DNA of 15,711 nucleotides from TA-21 sp036557405 (GCA_036557405.1 DATBHO010000015.1:1-15711), one strand, 5' to 3'. Positions 6,435-14,339 are shown, numbered from the stretch's first letter. Numbers and translations: made by a program. Notes: generated by a model from the letters alone, not told the origin.

Positions 6435-8249
6435 TCATGTATTGTGCAAGCTGAATGAAAATCTTGCACCTATACCATTTGGGTTATTTTCTGCCCATAT
6501 TCTTCCTCCGTGTGCCTCTACGATACCCTTTGAAATAAAAAGTCCCAAGCCGGTACCTTGATTGGATGAAGTAACAAACTTTGAAAAAAGCTTTGGCATA
6601 ATTTCTGGAGAAATACCAACACCTGTGTCTGTTATGGTAACAATTACTTCCTTACTAGGATTATTAGTACCATCCTTCAAACTAGTATTTACGGTTACCG
6701 TCCCGTTTTTAGTAAACTTTAGTGCATTATTCAGCAAATTGGAAAGTACTTGATAAATTCTGTCTTTATCTGCAAATACATTGATTGATTCTTTAGGTTG
6801 AAAAACTATCTTAACATTGTTATTGCTTTCGTTTTCATAACCATTTTCAATATCACTTATTACAGTCTTAATTTTCTCATTGAGATCTACTGGAGTTTTG
6901 GAAAGCTTTAATAAACTGCTTTCAATCTTCGAAACGTCTAAAATATCACGAGATAGTCTTTGAAGTCTTTTTGCGTTCCTCATTATGACATCCAAAAGTT
7001 TGGCCTGATGCGAGTCAGATACGTTATCTCGTAAAACATCCGTAAGTCCAAGGATAGGTTGAATTGGAGTACGTAATTCATGTGCAGCCATGTTTATGAA
7101 TTCTTTTTGCAGCTTGTCATGTTGCCTCAACTGTTCATTGACATTCTGCAATGAAAGATTAGATTTTCTAAGTTGTTGTGACATAATACCTAGTTTGAGA
7201 TTAGATTTGTTAAGGGCTCTAGTTCTTTTGACTACCTCCTTTTCCATAGTATTACTCCACTTTAGTAAAAATATTATCAAGATTCCAACAGAAGCAAAAA
7301 CTGCAACTAGTAGAGAATAGCCCTTTAGTCTTTCTGTAAATAGTGTCTCTGACATCTTTGAAAAAATTGTTTTAGTTGGCGTTACTATCTGAACAAAATA
7401 TGCTGGTCTATTATCTACAAAAATGGGTTGTCCAGTATTGATCCTTTCTGTTTTCCCGTAATCATATAATGCATTGGCAGCATTCCCTTTAAGAAGAGTT
7501 CGGGTCAGATTGTTTAGAATTTCATTGTGACCAATAAAGTTCTGTACAGTTGTACCAAAAAAATTCTTTCCGACAAGGCTCCTATCAGCACCTACAGCAA
7601 GTATAGTCCCGTTCTTATCATATGCAACTAAGAATTGGGTATTAATATCATGTACGTTTCCATATCTTGCGAAAAATCTTTCAGTTGGTATTGATGCACC
7701 TATTAATCCAACATAATGTCCATCTTCCCTACTAATAATAGGAACGCCAATATACACTGAGAAAATACTCTGTCTTTCAAAACCTTTAGAAAACACTGGT
7801 GCTTGAGTACGTTTGGTCTCCTTTACCCATTCTCTTTGTGAAAAATCCGAGCCAAGATTTTTATCCATACCAGCGTGAGATAGACCTGCAGTCACAATAC
7901 CATTTCTGTCCAGTACAAAAACTTTGTCTATTATATCATCTATTAAACTGTACTTTTCTTTTATCAAGCCATTTGTCTTTTCTACTGAATAGATATCTCC
8001 TTTCTGAAAGTACATAGAATTTGTCAATCCGTCAAGCACAGACACAACCAATGTAAGATCCGAGCCTATGTGTTGAGAAAGACTTTTTACAGCTACCCGC
8101 TGTCGATCAATCTGGTCAGTCATGAGATTGCTCCTAACAGTATTCTCTGTTACAGTTTGAATGTAATAAAATAAAGCAAATGAGAATATAACTATGGATA
8201 TCACCGAGATAATTCCAATCTTGTAAATCTTGGGTAATGAGAGGAGCAT
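6435..8249 (-). CDS. Membrane sensor histidine kinase with Cache-type extracytoplasmic sensor
   Basis: A 604-residue hybrid-free histidine kinase. TM1 is at about 11-30, followed by an extracytoplasmic domain at about 31-308 with double-Cache-like features: KVFVLDRNGIVTAG at 109-122, then DFSQREWV, then IFSVYIGVPI and GLIGASIPTERF, and a second module with AYDKNGTILAVG. TM2 is at about 311-329, followed by a coiled-coil linker (EKEVVKRTRALNKSNLKL). HisKA is at about 380-445 with phospho-acceptor His390 in INMAAHELRTPIQP. The HATPase shows the N box NLLNNALKF (504-512), G1 DTGVGIS (541-547), F box and G2 GTGLGL (565-570). All catalytic motifs are intact. It lacks a receiver, and the two receiver proteins encoded upstream on the same strand are natural partners. 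Cache domains usually bind small organic molecules; the ligand is unknown. Confidence 0.94.
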   Translation of the reverse strand: MLLSLPKIYKIGIISVISIVIFSFALFYYIQTVTENTVRSNLMTDQIDRQRVAVKSLSQHIGSDLTLVVSVLDGLTNSMYFQKGDIYSVEKTNGLIKEKYSLIDDIIDKVFVLDRNGIVTAGLSHAGMDKNLGSDFSQREWVKETKRTQAPVFSKGFERQSIFSVYIGVPIISREDGHYVGLIGASIPTERFFARYGNVHDINTQFLVAYDKNGTILAVGADRSLVGKNFFGTTVQNFIGHNEILNNLTRTLLKGNAANALYDYGKTERINTGQPIFVDNRPAYFVQIVTPTKTIFSKMSETLFTERLKGYSLLVAVFASVGILIIFLLKWSNTMEKEVVKRTRALNKSNLKLGIMSQQLRKSNLSLQNVNEQLRQHDKLQKEFINMAAHELRTPIQPILGLTDVLRDNVSDSHQAKLLDVIMRNAKRLQRLSRDILDVSKIESSLLKLSKTPVDLNEKIKTVISDIENGYENESNNNVKIVFQPKESINVFADKDRIYQVLSNLLNNALKFTKNGTVTVNTSLKDGTNNPSKEVIVTITDTGVGISPEIMPKLFSKFVTSSNQGTGLGLFISKGIVEAHGGRIWAENNPNGIGARFSFSLHNT

Positions 8250-8520
8250 ATAGTTACACAGCTATTAATAAATCAAGACACTAATTTCCTTTTCCTCTCC
8301 TAATAGCAACACTCCATTACAGATATGATGTTCCAGATACAGTGTGCAATGAAATCCCCAATTCGACTGAGTATTAGGAATTATCGCCCGAATTCTAGTA
8401 ACCTGAATCCCTCCGCTATGAAGGAAACAATTCGAACTATTCAGCAATACTGTTCAAAGGGTATCATGCCATTTATCTTGTCTTATTTTTGCGGGACCGA
8501 GTATGATAATACAGGTATAT

Positions 8521-9735
8521 TTAGTGGATATTTTTTTTCACTATTTTAATAAATTTTTCTTTCTCCACTGGCTTCTGGACTAGTTGTTCTGGCTGTAGTT
8601 CAGGAATCAAGGTTAAAATCTCCTCGGCAATTTCAAGACATGTTGCAAAGAGCACCTTAACATTATAATTAATAGCTTTAATTTTATAATACAGCTCAAA
8701 ACCATTGATTTCCGGCATTCTTATGTCACTTATTACGACGTCATACAGTGAAGGGTCTCCGTTTTCATAGTGATTGAGTGCCTCTCGCGGACTTGAGAAT
8801 GATTTTACTTCAAATCCCTCAAGCATTAGAAATTGTTCCAACACAAATAAATCATCTAACTCATCGTCTATGAGTAAAATTTTAGGTATCCGTGAGGATT
8901 TTACCACATTGACCATATACTTTTTTATCTCATTCAAAGAGAAGGTTAGTGGATTTCCATGCACGACATTTCTTGTGTTCATTCCGGAAAGTGAATAAAG
9001 CGGATATGAGAACTTTCCTGCTCCACAGTAATAACTACCTATTTCATCAAACATATATGCATTATCAAGTTTGAATGATTTTATTATTCTGTAAAGATCA
9101 TTTCCCAAGATGATACCATTAGGAGGAGCAAATAAATTCATTTTAGAGCAAACATTTACAGTTGAGCCGAATAAATCTTCACTATCAAATCCTTCAAATC
9201 GAGCTCTCTCCACTTTTCCAAAGTCTACACTTATTCTATATCTGATTGTAGGTAATCGCTGCTCCATAAGGATTGAATTTATGGAGGAACGCTCATCTAT
9301 CTGGGCAAAGCAGCATTCTATAACATTTTGAAAAGCCCGCATGTTAGAAGTATCTACAGTATCGGGAAAATACGAGATAATCCCGTCACCAACAGTCTTG
9401 ATTATCTTGGCTTGATAATTCCTGAGAATATTTGAAATCTTGTTAAGATATATCTCATAAAATTTTCTAATTTCCTTAGAACTTCCTATTGTTGAAACTA
9501 TACTGGTGGATCCTACAATGTCAATTATACTCACACAAACTTTCTCAGTGTGCTCCGTAAATCGGACTGAATCGATGTTATTTTGTTTGCTTTGTATAGA
9601 TAGCAAATTTAAGGTCTCAGGAATTAATTCCTCATTACTGCATGTGTTATTACCCTCTATCATATTAGACAGTTGCCTATTAACATGGAATTCGTTATCA
9701 GGCACAATCTTACTAATGTTGTCAACCAATTGCAT
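8521..9735 (-). CDS. Class III nucleotide cyclase fused to a C-terminal receiver domain
   Basis: A 404-residue soluble protein. Residues 65-250 form a class III adenylate/guanylate cyclase catalytic domain. Metal Asp candidates are D72 (IIDIVGST) and D117 (KTVGDGIISYF). K113 is at the adenine-selecting position and D187 in EDLFGSTVN matches the second purine-selecting position, which favours ATP. In the VN-x3-R motif, N194 is kept, but the transition-state Arg is Lys198 (VNVCSKM). Residues 284-403 are a CheY-like receiver: D290/D291 acid pair, phospho-acceptor D337 (ISDIRMPE), T365 and K388 (QKPVE). In most signalling proteins the receiver is N-terminal; here the order is reversed. Residues 1-60 match nothing I know. 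Expected product: cAMP under kinase control, or a regulatory pseudo-cyclase if Lys198 is disabling. ATG 9735 is preceded by a TATA-like TTTAAAAAC. Confidence 0.92.
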   Translation of the reverse strand: MQLVDNISKIVPDNEFHVNRQLSNMIEGNNTCSNEELIPETLNLLSIQSKQNNIDSVRFTEHTEKVCVSIIDIVGSTSIVSTIGSSKEIRKFYEIYLNKISNILRNYQAKIIKTVGDGIISYFPDTVDTSNMRAFQNVIECCFAQIDERSSINSILMEQRLPTIRYRISVDFGKVERARFEGFDSEDLFGSTVNVCSKMNLFAPPNGIILGNDLYRIIKSFKLDNAYMFDEIGSYYCGAGKFSYPLYSLSGMNTRNVVHGNPLTFSLNEIKKYMVNVVKSSRIPKILLIDDELDDLFVLEQFLMLEGFEVKSFSSPREALNHYENGDPSLYDVVISDIRMPEINGFELYYKIKAINYNVKVLFATCLEIAEEILTLIPELQPEQLVQKPVEKEKFIKIVKKNIH

Positions 9736-9754
9736 GCAAAATTAATCCTTAGTT

Positions 9755-9763
9755 GTTTTTAAA
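9755..9763 (-). promoter_or_regulatory. TATA-like box of cyclase-receiver gene
   Basis: TTTAAAAAC on the minus strand is centred about -24 from ATG 9735. It lies inside a small near-dyad TTGTTT-AA-AAACAA, which could double as a regulator site overlapping the TATA box. Confidence 0.45.
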
Positions 9764-9988
9764 CAATGCTTACTTTTCAAATACTGATCATGGAATAATT
9801 CTGGTTGTTATACATATCCACTTTTTGTGTGCGAATGCAAAGAAGTACTTAGCGGTACATCAACCATTTTTATTCAATTTCATCGTTGGTCCCTGCAGCT
9901 ATTAATGGGAAAATTTTATCTGCCTATACTTGAAACTCTCACAAAGAGCATATCCAAATAATTATTTCGAATAATAAAGAATTAGTAA

Positions 9989-10714
9989 TTACGTGCTAAG
10001 TGCTACTTTAATGGCCTTGATAAAATTATCTCTATCCACAGGTTTTTTTATGAGGTCCTGAGAATTTATTTCTGGAAGGACACTAGTTAATTCTTTTGCC
10101 GCATCGAGGGCAGAAGCAAAGATAATTTTAGAGGTAGGGTTCATTGCTTTCATACTTTGATATAATTGAAGACCGTTCAGATTCTCCATCCTTATATCAA
10201 GAATAATTAGATCATAAAGACTCGGTTTCGATACGAATGCTTTCAGCGCCTGATATGATTCTGCAAATGTACTCACATTGAAACCTGCGTCAGTTAAAAA
10301 TGATTCGTAAGTTAGTAGTACATCAGGTTCATCATCAACAATCATGATATTCGGATTATAGGATGCATTATCAAACTTACTACTGGAAATTAACTTAGCT
10401 TGATTAGAAATGCTTTTGGTGACTCTTTCAGGTGAACCTTGATCCAAGTCGTATGTTTGATCACTATCCATGCTTGTGGCAGGTTGATTTAATAATCTTT
10501 TCATAACATTTCTTCCACTTTCGGTTATCGAGACGTCAGAGCTTACCTCCACCCACCCAAGAACATTTAGCATCTTGATGTATCGTAAACATACATTGTA
10601 ATTTAGGCGAGTTTTTGTAGCCAAGGCGGTCTTTTTTATTGAACCGTCATTATACAATGTGCAGAGAATCCTCTTTGTCACATCAAAAGAAAATGAACCG
10701 ATATTCTCCGCCAT
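9989..10714 (-). CDS. Response regulator: N-terminal winged helix, C-terminal receiver
   Basis: A 241-residue predicted transcriptional response regulator with reversed architecture. Residues 8-75 are an archaeal winged-helix domain (FDVTKRILCTLYNDGSIKKT, then TRLNYNVCLRYIKMLNVLG, and the wing strands WVEVSSDVSITESGRN), of the type often annotated HTH_45 or ArsR-like. A low-complexity polar linker spans 76-120. Residues 121-238 are a receiver: acid pair D127/D128, phospho-acceptor D173 (ILDIRME), S201 and K224 (KKPVD). The usual Pro after DxxM is Glu here. Its receiver resembles that of the cyclase gene just downstream, including the shared C-terminal 'PE...Q.L..KPV....FIKA/IK' block. ATG 10714 has a well-placed TATA box. 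It is separated from the cyclase gene by 253 bases, so each gene probably has its own promoter. Confidence 0.9.
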   Translation of the reverse strand: MAENIGSFSFDVTKRILCTLYNDGSIKKTALATKTRLNYNVCLRYIKMLNVLGWVEVSSDVSITESGRNVMKRLLNQPATSMDSDQTYDLDQGSPERVTKSISNQAKLISSSKFDNASYNPNIMIVDDEPDVLLTYESFLTDAGFNVSTFAESYQALKAFVSKPSLYDLIILDIRMENLNGLQLYQSMKAMNPTSKIIFASALDAAKELTSVLPEINSQDLIKKPVDRDNFIKAIKVALST

Positions 10715-10735
10715 CTCTAATTATCTATCTTCTCC

Positions 10736-10744
10736 GATATATCA
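10736..10744 (-). promoter_or_regulatory. TATA box of winged-helix response-regulator gene
   Basis: TGATATATC on the minus strand is centred -26 from ATG 10714, canonical spacing for a leaderless archaeal message. Confidence 0.5.
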
Positions 10745-10973
10745 AATTTCCTTAAAAAATTATTTTATTCATTGATTCTAATTGGTTTAGACACATGTTT
10801 TTTAGCGTACCCATAGTATAAACATCGTTTGCGAACGAAGGTTCTGATATTGCCTTTCCCTGATTTGTGATCATATCAGTCTTGTAAGAGAACTCAGAAG
10901 GATTTTGAGATGATAGGCACCACTTACCGTAATGTAGTAATTACTATTAATATACTAAAAAAATTTGGACTTA
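10745..10973. other. Intergenic stretch between divergent promoters
   Basis: AT-rich and gene-free as far as I can see. A weak hairpin TCGTT-TGCG-AACGA lies near 10827-10840. A TATA-like ATTAATATA (10946-10954) is centred about -24 from the ATG of the plus-strand stub at 10974. Confidence 0.4.
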
Positions 10974-11075
10974 ATGAGATGCATTTTAGTATACCATAAT
11001 CTATTAGCGGGATCCAACCAACAAGGTCATATTCTGGATTTACAATCCATTAAAGGATGTAGTTTTGTGATTTAA
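10974..11075 (+). pseudogene. Truncated glycosyltransferase-like N-terminus (33 codons)
   Basis: ATG 10974 to TAA 11073-11075 encodes 33 residues beginning MRCILVYHNLLAGSNQQGHI, then LDLQSIKG. A first hydrophobic strand, then a 'YHN...GSNQQGHI.DL' loop and helix, resembles the start of GT-B glycosyltransferases, where a Rossmann strand leads into a glycine-containing loop and the first helix. It stops abruptly. A TATA-like box lies at 10946-10954. The intact gene downstream begins with the comparable strand-loop-helix LLYLHRYLYGGATTFTAHL. The most likely reading is a 5' remnant of a second glycosyltransferase gene, lost by deletion or frameshift. A real small peptide is the alternative. Confidence 0.4.
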
Positions 11076-11142
11076 ACTAGTATGATAAGTGCAACTCTAA
11101 ATAAGAGTAATATAGTCGATTGGATATCGTATCACTCATTGA

Positions 11143-12156
11143 ATGATTCCGAGCTCTCTTATTGACGAGACTCAATTACTTTATCTTCATAGATATCTGT
11201 ATGGTGGAGCTACAACTTTTACTGCTCATTTAATGCATATGCTCTCTAACTTAAGACGAAATAATATAGTACTAAGAGTTAGTAAAAAGTCTGAGACCAA
11301 GCTTCGTGATTTTGGATACGGACTAAATTACTTGAATATTTCTGATAAAGTATTATCGAACATACATCATGCATTTATCGTCATATTTAAAGATAAATTT
11401 CTGCCAATACTCGATTCGCTAAATAGTAAAATTGAAGGATCTTGTCCGACAGTAATGGTAATTCATGATTACCGAGATGTCTCCGATAAAGTTCTTCCCT
11501 ATGTAATGAACTACAAGTTAATTACTATGAGGAAAACTGTCCAAAATTTTTTAAAATCTAAGTATGATCTCAATTCCAACTTCATATACCATCCTTTCTA
11601 CCCTTACCCAGTAAATGTTACGAAGTCAAGGCGAATTTCTGTATCGATTAGTAGAATCAGTTTTGAAAAAAATATAGATATCATAGTAAGCGCTAACAAA
11701 ATGCTTAATGATGAACTTACTATAAGAATATACGGATGTCCTAGTAGGATATATGTACACAAAATTCTTGGCGGTGCAAATGCAGATTTTAATAATTATT
11801 ATTATGGTATATTCGAAAAATCTTTTACAGCACTTGCCGATATTCTCTCTCAAGCTAAATTCGTTGTTGATCTTTCAATTCTAAAGCACGACGGAGGAGG
11901 AACTCAATATACGTTTTTGGAAGCGATTCATAATAAGTGTGCCCTTATCTTACACAGAAAGTGGCTTGAGAATAAAGATCTAAACCCGTCTTACTGCGAC
12001 TTCCGAGAAGGCTATAATTGTTTTGCAGTTGAAAATGCAAAGGAATTGGTTGAATTAATTAAGGGTGATCAAGACACAACCAAGATCATTAGAAATGCAA
12101 GTAAATTACTAGATAGGCATACAAATGCTCCATGGTCAAATCTGCTACACTTATAA
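11143..12156 (+). CDS. GT-B glycosyltransferase (GT4-like)
   Basis: A 337-residue cytosolic glycosyltransferase. ATG 11143 follows an in-frame TGA (11140-11142), so the start cannot lie upstream. Residues 11-35 give the first Rossmann strand and loop (LLYLHRYLYGGATTFTAHL), and MVIHDYRD (105-112) another strand and loop of the N-terminal domain. The C-terminal domain begins near 165 with VSISRISFEKNIDIIVSA, where Arg171 and Lys176 sit at the usual donor-diphosphate positions, followed by LTIRIYG. Near 250-262, GGGTQYTFLEAI carries Glu260, matching the 'EA...G' donor-sugar motif of GT4 enzymes, then GYNCFAVENAKEL. There is no membrane segment. Donor and acceptor are unknown; such enzymes decorate surface proteins, lipids or polysaccharide. 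It stands alone except for the truncated stub upstream. Confidence 0.82.
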   Translation: MIPSSLIDETQLLYLHRYLYGGATTFTAHLMHMLSNLRRNNIVLRVSKKSETKLRDFGYGLNYLNISDKVLSNIHHAFIVIFKDKFLPILDSLNSKIEGSCPTVMVIHDYRDVSDKVLPYVMNYKLITMRKTVQNFLKSKYDLNSNFIYHPFYPYPVNVTKSRRISVSISRISFEKNIDIIVSANKMLNDELTIRIYGCPSRIYVHKILGGANADFNNYYYGIFEKSFTALADILSQAKFVVDLSILKHDGGGTQYTFLEAIHNKCALILHRKWLENKDLNPSYCDFREGYNCFAVENAKELVELIKGDQDTTKIIRNASKLLDRHTNAPWSNLLHL

Positions 12157-12261
12157 ATTAAATGCATTCATATTAGTTCTCTAACGTAGAACCATTTTAC
12201 TTATCTTTACAACTCCTTTCAGATGCGTGATTTTAGTCGAACTCTTATTATGAACTAAGGA

Positions 12262-12399
12262 TCAAAATTTTTGCCACTGTTTATTATGCTTATTCATGTG
12301 GCATTGGTCTGAGCAAAAATAGTCATCGCACATATAACAGTAAGTAGGATAATCTTGAAGTTTTTTGCCGCAGCTTGAACAGGTAACTGACATATCCAT
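12262..12399 (-). CDS. Small MYND/HIT-like zinc-finger protein (45 aa)
   Basis: From ATG 12399 the product is 45 residues; the frame also extends to a TTG at 12462 (66 residues), but the added part (DDDIVILIVI) looks unlike the core. Counted from that TTG, cysteines lie at C28, C31, C42, C45, C50 and C54, with H55 and H59: C-x2-C-x10-C-x2-C-x4-C-x3-C-x4-H. The first six ligands have the spacing of cross-brace fingers of the MYND and HIT types, which are mainly eukaryotic and bind proteins. The last Cys of those families is absent; the chain ends KQWQKF. Two zinc ions are plausible with seven or eight ligands. Function is unknown. No clear TATA box decides the start. Rubredoxin-like or AN1-like folds are alternatives. 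Confidence 0.6.
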   Translation of the reverse strand: MDMSVTCSSCGKKLQDYPTYCYMCDDYFCSDQCHMNKHNKQWQKF

Positions 12400-12623
12400 T
12401 ATTACTATCAATATCACTATGTCATCGTCGCTTAGAAAGTTTGCTCTGAACTGGCTTCCCAAATTCTCATATTCTGATAAATCTCCAAGATTTCATAGCA
12501 TGGTACCTAAATCTTAGGGTAAATGACGATTATTTGAAATTGGATTCTCAAGTTTAACTTCAGACCTGAAAAACTATTGTAAAAATTCATGATTGCATAA
12601 AAGAAATTAATTGTAGATTATAC

Positions 12624-12632
12624 TTTTTAAAA
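12624..12632 (+). promoter_or_regulatory. TATA-like box of F420-dependent reductase gene
   Basis: TTTTTAAAA is centred about -29 from ATG 12657. A second AT-rich run (TTATAATATAT, 12640-12650) is too close to act as the TATA box. Confidence 0.4.
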
Positions 12633-12656
12633 CATGCAGTTATAATATATCATGAG

Positions 12657-13295
12657 ATGAAAATTGGAATAATTGGAGCAGGAGACGTGGGCGGAACTCT
12701 CGGTAAGAGGTGGGGACAAAAGAAGCATGAAATCATGTTTGGAGTCCGCAATCTTCAATCTCAGAACGTCCAAAAATTGATTCATTCAGACCAGAATTTA
12801 AAGTTCGGAGAAATCAGAGAGGCTGTAGATTTCGGAGAGGTCATTTTATTAGCTATACCCTGGACATCTGTTGAACAAACAATACTCAACGCAGGAAATT
12901 TGTCTGGTAAAATACTGATCGATCCAACCAATCCACTAACACCCGATCTAAAAGGATTAGCTTTGGACAATACTTCCGTTGCCGAAAAAATTGCTAGTTT
13001 AGCTAATGCTAGTAGAGTCGTCAAGGCCTTTAACACAATAGGATCTAAGACACTAAACAACTTGATATTCAATTCAGATAGAGCTGATGTCTTTTTATGT
13101 GGCGACGATAGTCAAGCGAAAGCAGTTGTAAAAGAATTGGCAACTGAAATTGGATTTGACGTAGTTGATGTAGGGCCGCTCGTAAACGCTCGTATGTTAG
13201 AACACTTGGCACTCCTCTGGATAGAGCTAGCTCTCAGACAACAATTTGGGCCAAATATTGCGTTCAAATTATTAAGAAGGAAGGGTGAATTCTAG
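12657..13295 (+). CDS. F420-dependent NADP reductase-like protein (F420_oxidored family)
   Basis: A 212-residue cytosolic oxidoreductase with an N-terminal Rossmann domain. MKIGIIGAGDVGGTLGKRW (1-19) is the dinucleotide loop, and FGVRN after the second strand (residues 28-32) places an Arg where NADP's 2'-phosphate is usually bound. DFGEVILLAIPW (58-69) and GKILIDPTNPL (84-94) are the middle strands, and VVKAFNTIGSKTL (120-132) is a hallmark of NADPH:F420 oxidoreductases and related proteins. The reaction would be hydride transfer between F420H2 and NADP+. Related family members act on other substrates, so F420 use is likely but not certain. The length fits the family (about 210-230). Upstream neighbours are on other strands or separately promoted, so the gene is probably monocistronic. 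Confidence 0.85.
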   Translation: MKIGIIGAGDVGGTLGKRWGQKKHEIMFGVRNLQSQNVQKLIHSDQNLKFGEIREAVDFGEVILLAIPWTSVEQTILNAGNLSGKILIDPTNPLTPDLKGLALDNTSVAEKIASLANASRVVKAFNTIGSKTLNNLIFNSDRADVFLCGDDSQAKAVVKELATEIGFDVVDVGPLVNARMLEHLALLWIELALRQQFGPNIAFKLLRRKGEF

Positions 13296-13335
13296 TTTGT
13301 GATTCTATTAAATCAAAAATCGAAAATTTTTGTTT

Positions 13336-13353
13336 CTATCTATTGATAGTTTT
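13336..13353 (+). terminator. Possible hairpin terminator after F420-dependent reductase gene
   Basis: CTATC-TATT-GATAG followed by TTTT lies 40 bases after the reductase stop. The arms are only five bases, so this is a weak prediction; archaeal termination often needs only the T-run. Confidence 0.25.
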
Positions 13354-13377
13354 AAAGTTATCAAATACTGATTTAGA

Positions 13378-13386
13378 CATAAATAG
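13378..13386 (+). promoter_or_regulatory. TATA box of secreted dienelactone hydrolase gene
   Basis: CATAAATAG is centred -26 from ATG 13408. It fits a leaderless message for the hydrolase. Confidence 0.45.
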
Positions 13387-13407
13387 CTCTAAGACCCATT
13401 AATCATA

Positions 13408-14271
13408 ATGATCAGATTAACTCCGGCGATTATTTTATCTATTGTTATTAGTTCTACGATGGCTATTCCAAGCTACGTTACATTCGAAAAAGCAGAATCT
13501 ACTAATACAGTAACAAATGTTTCACGGTTAGGTGCATCTTTAAATACTGGAAAGAATGTGAGCCTGGAGAATAAGACGGTTGAATATTATCCCCATTCAC
13601 AAGGATACCTAGTTTATCCAGTTCCATCAAATGACACTGTCAGCAAAAAGCTTCCTGCGGTTGTAATGATACATGAATGGTGGGGACTAAATGAAAATAT
13701 CAAGGATATGGCAAATCTTTTGGCCAGGCAGGGATTCGTTGTATTAGCTGCGGATCTATACAAAGGACAAGTTGCAAATACTCCGCAACGTGCGATGGAG
13801 TTAGTACAGACAGTAAGAAATAATCAAAGTAGTTCCACTAATAACTTACAATCTGCTGTAAAATATTTGAGTTTACTACCAAACGTGGACAGCTCAAAAA
13901 TTGCATCTCTGGGATGGTGTTTTGGTGGTGGTCAATCATTGCAGTTGGCGTTAAACAGTAAAGAACATCCATTAGCTGCAACAATCCTTTATTATGGAAC
14001 TCCTTTAGTTACTGATAAGGCATCACTTTCAAAGATAAAATGGCCCTTACTGGGAATATTTGGCAATAAAGATCAGTCCATCCCGGTAGACGAGATAAAT
14101 CAATTTAGAACTTCATTGAACCAAAGTGGAGTTACAAATGAGGTACACGTATACAATGGGGTTGGACACGCCTTTGCAAATCCTTCTGGAGATAACTATG
14201 CGCCAAAAGAGACTGAAGATGCTTGGGAAAAGACATTATCTTTTCTAAAGAAATACGTAGTAGGTTCATGA
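13408..14271 (+). CDS. Secreted dienelactone hydrolase family protein
   Basis: A 287-residue alpha/beta hydrolase with an N-terminal export signal (IRLTPAIILSIVISSTMA, 2-19) and a Thr/Asn/Ser-rich stretch to about residue 55, so it probably acts outside the membrane. The catalytic domain shows AVVMIHEWWGLNENIKDMA (84-102, with the conserved Glu90 that primes the nucleophile), GFVVLAADLYKG (109-120), GWCFGGGQSLQLAL (169-182; nucleophile Cys171), FGNKDQSIP (218-226; Asp222) and GVGHAF (251-256; His254). The triad Cys-Asp-His and the Glu are complete. The canonical enzyme opens dienelactone to maleylacetate in chlorocatechol degradation, but most homologues have other ester or lactone substrates, so the substrate is unknown. 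Many N-x-S/T sites are present, possible glycosylation targets. It is followed by the broken sugar-dehydrogenase remnant. Confidence 0.93.
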   Translation: MIRLTPAIILSIVISSTMAIPSYVTFEKAESTNTVTNVSRLGASLNTGKNVSLENKTVEYYPHSQGYLVYPVPSNDTVSKKLPAVVMIHEWWGLNENIKDMANLLARQGFVVLAADLYKGQVANTPQRAMELVQTVRNNQSSSTNNLQSAVKYLSLLPNVDSSKIASLGWCFGGGQSLQLALNSKEHPLAATILYYGTPLVTDKASLSKIKWPLLGIFGNKDQSIPVDEINQFRTSLNQSGVTNEVHVYNGVGHAFANPSGDNYAPKETEDAWEKTLSFLKKYVVGS

Positions 14272-14339
14272 GCACACTTTGATATTAAGTATGACTTTGA
14301 GATTTAACAGTTGACAAATATGAAAAAAATGTAAATATT

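Noticed and set aside
6316..6753. Plus-strand open frames over the binding-protein end and kinase C-terminus
   Set aside because: They are out of frame with the binding protein and antisense to intact HATPase motifs of the kinase.
8265..8549. Two overlapping opposite-strand open frames between the kinase and cyclase genes
   Set aside because: Neither has recognisable motifs, coding-like composition or a TATA box, and one runs into the cyclase gene's 3' end.
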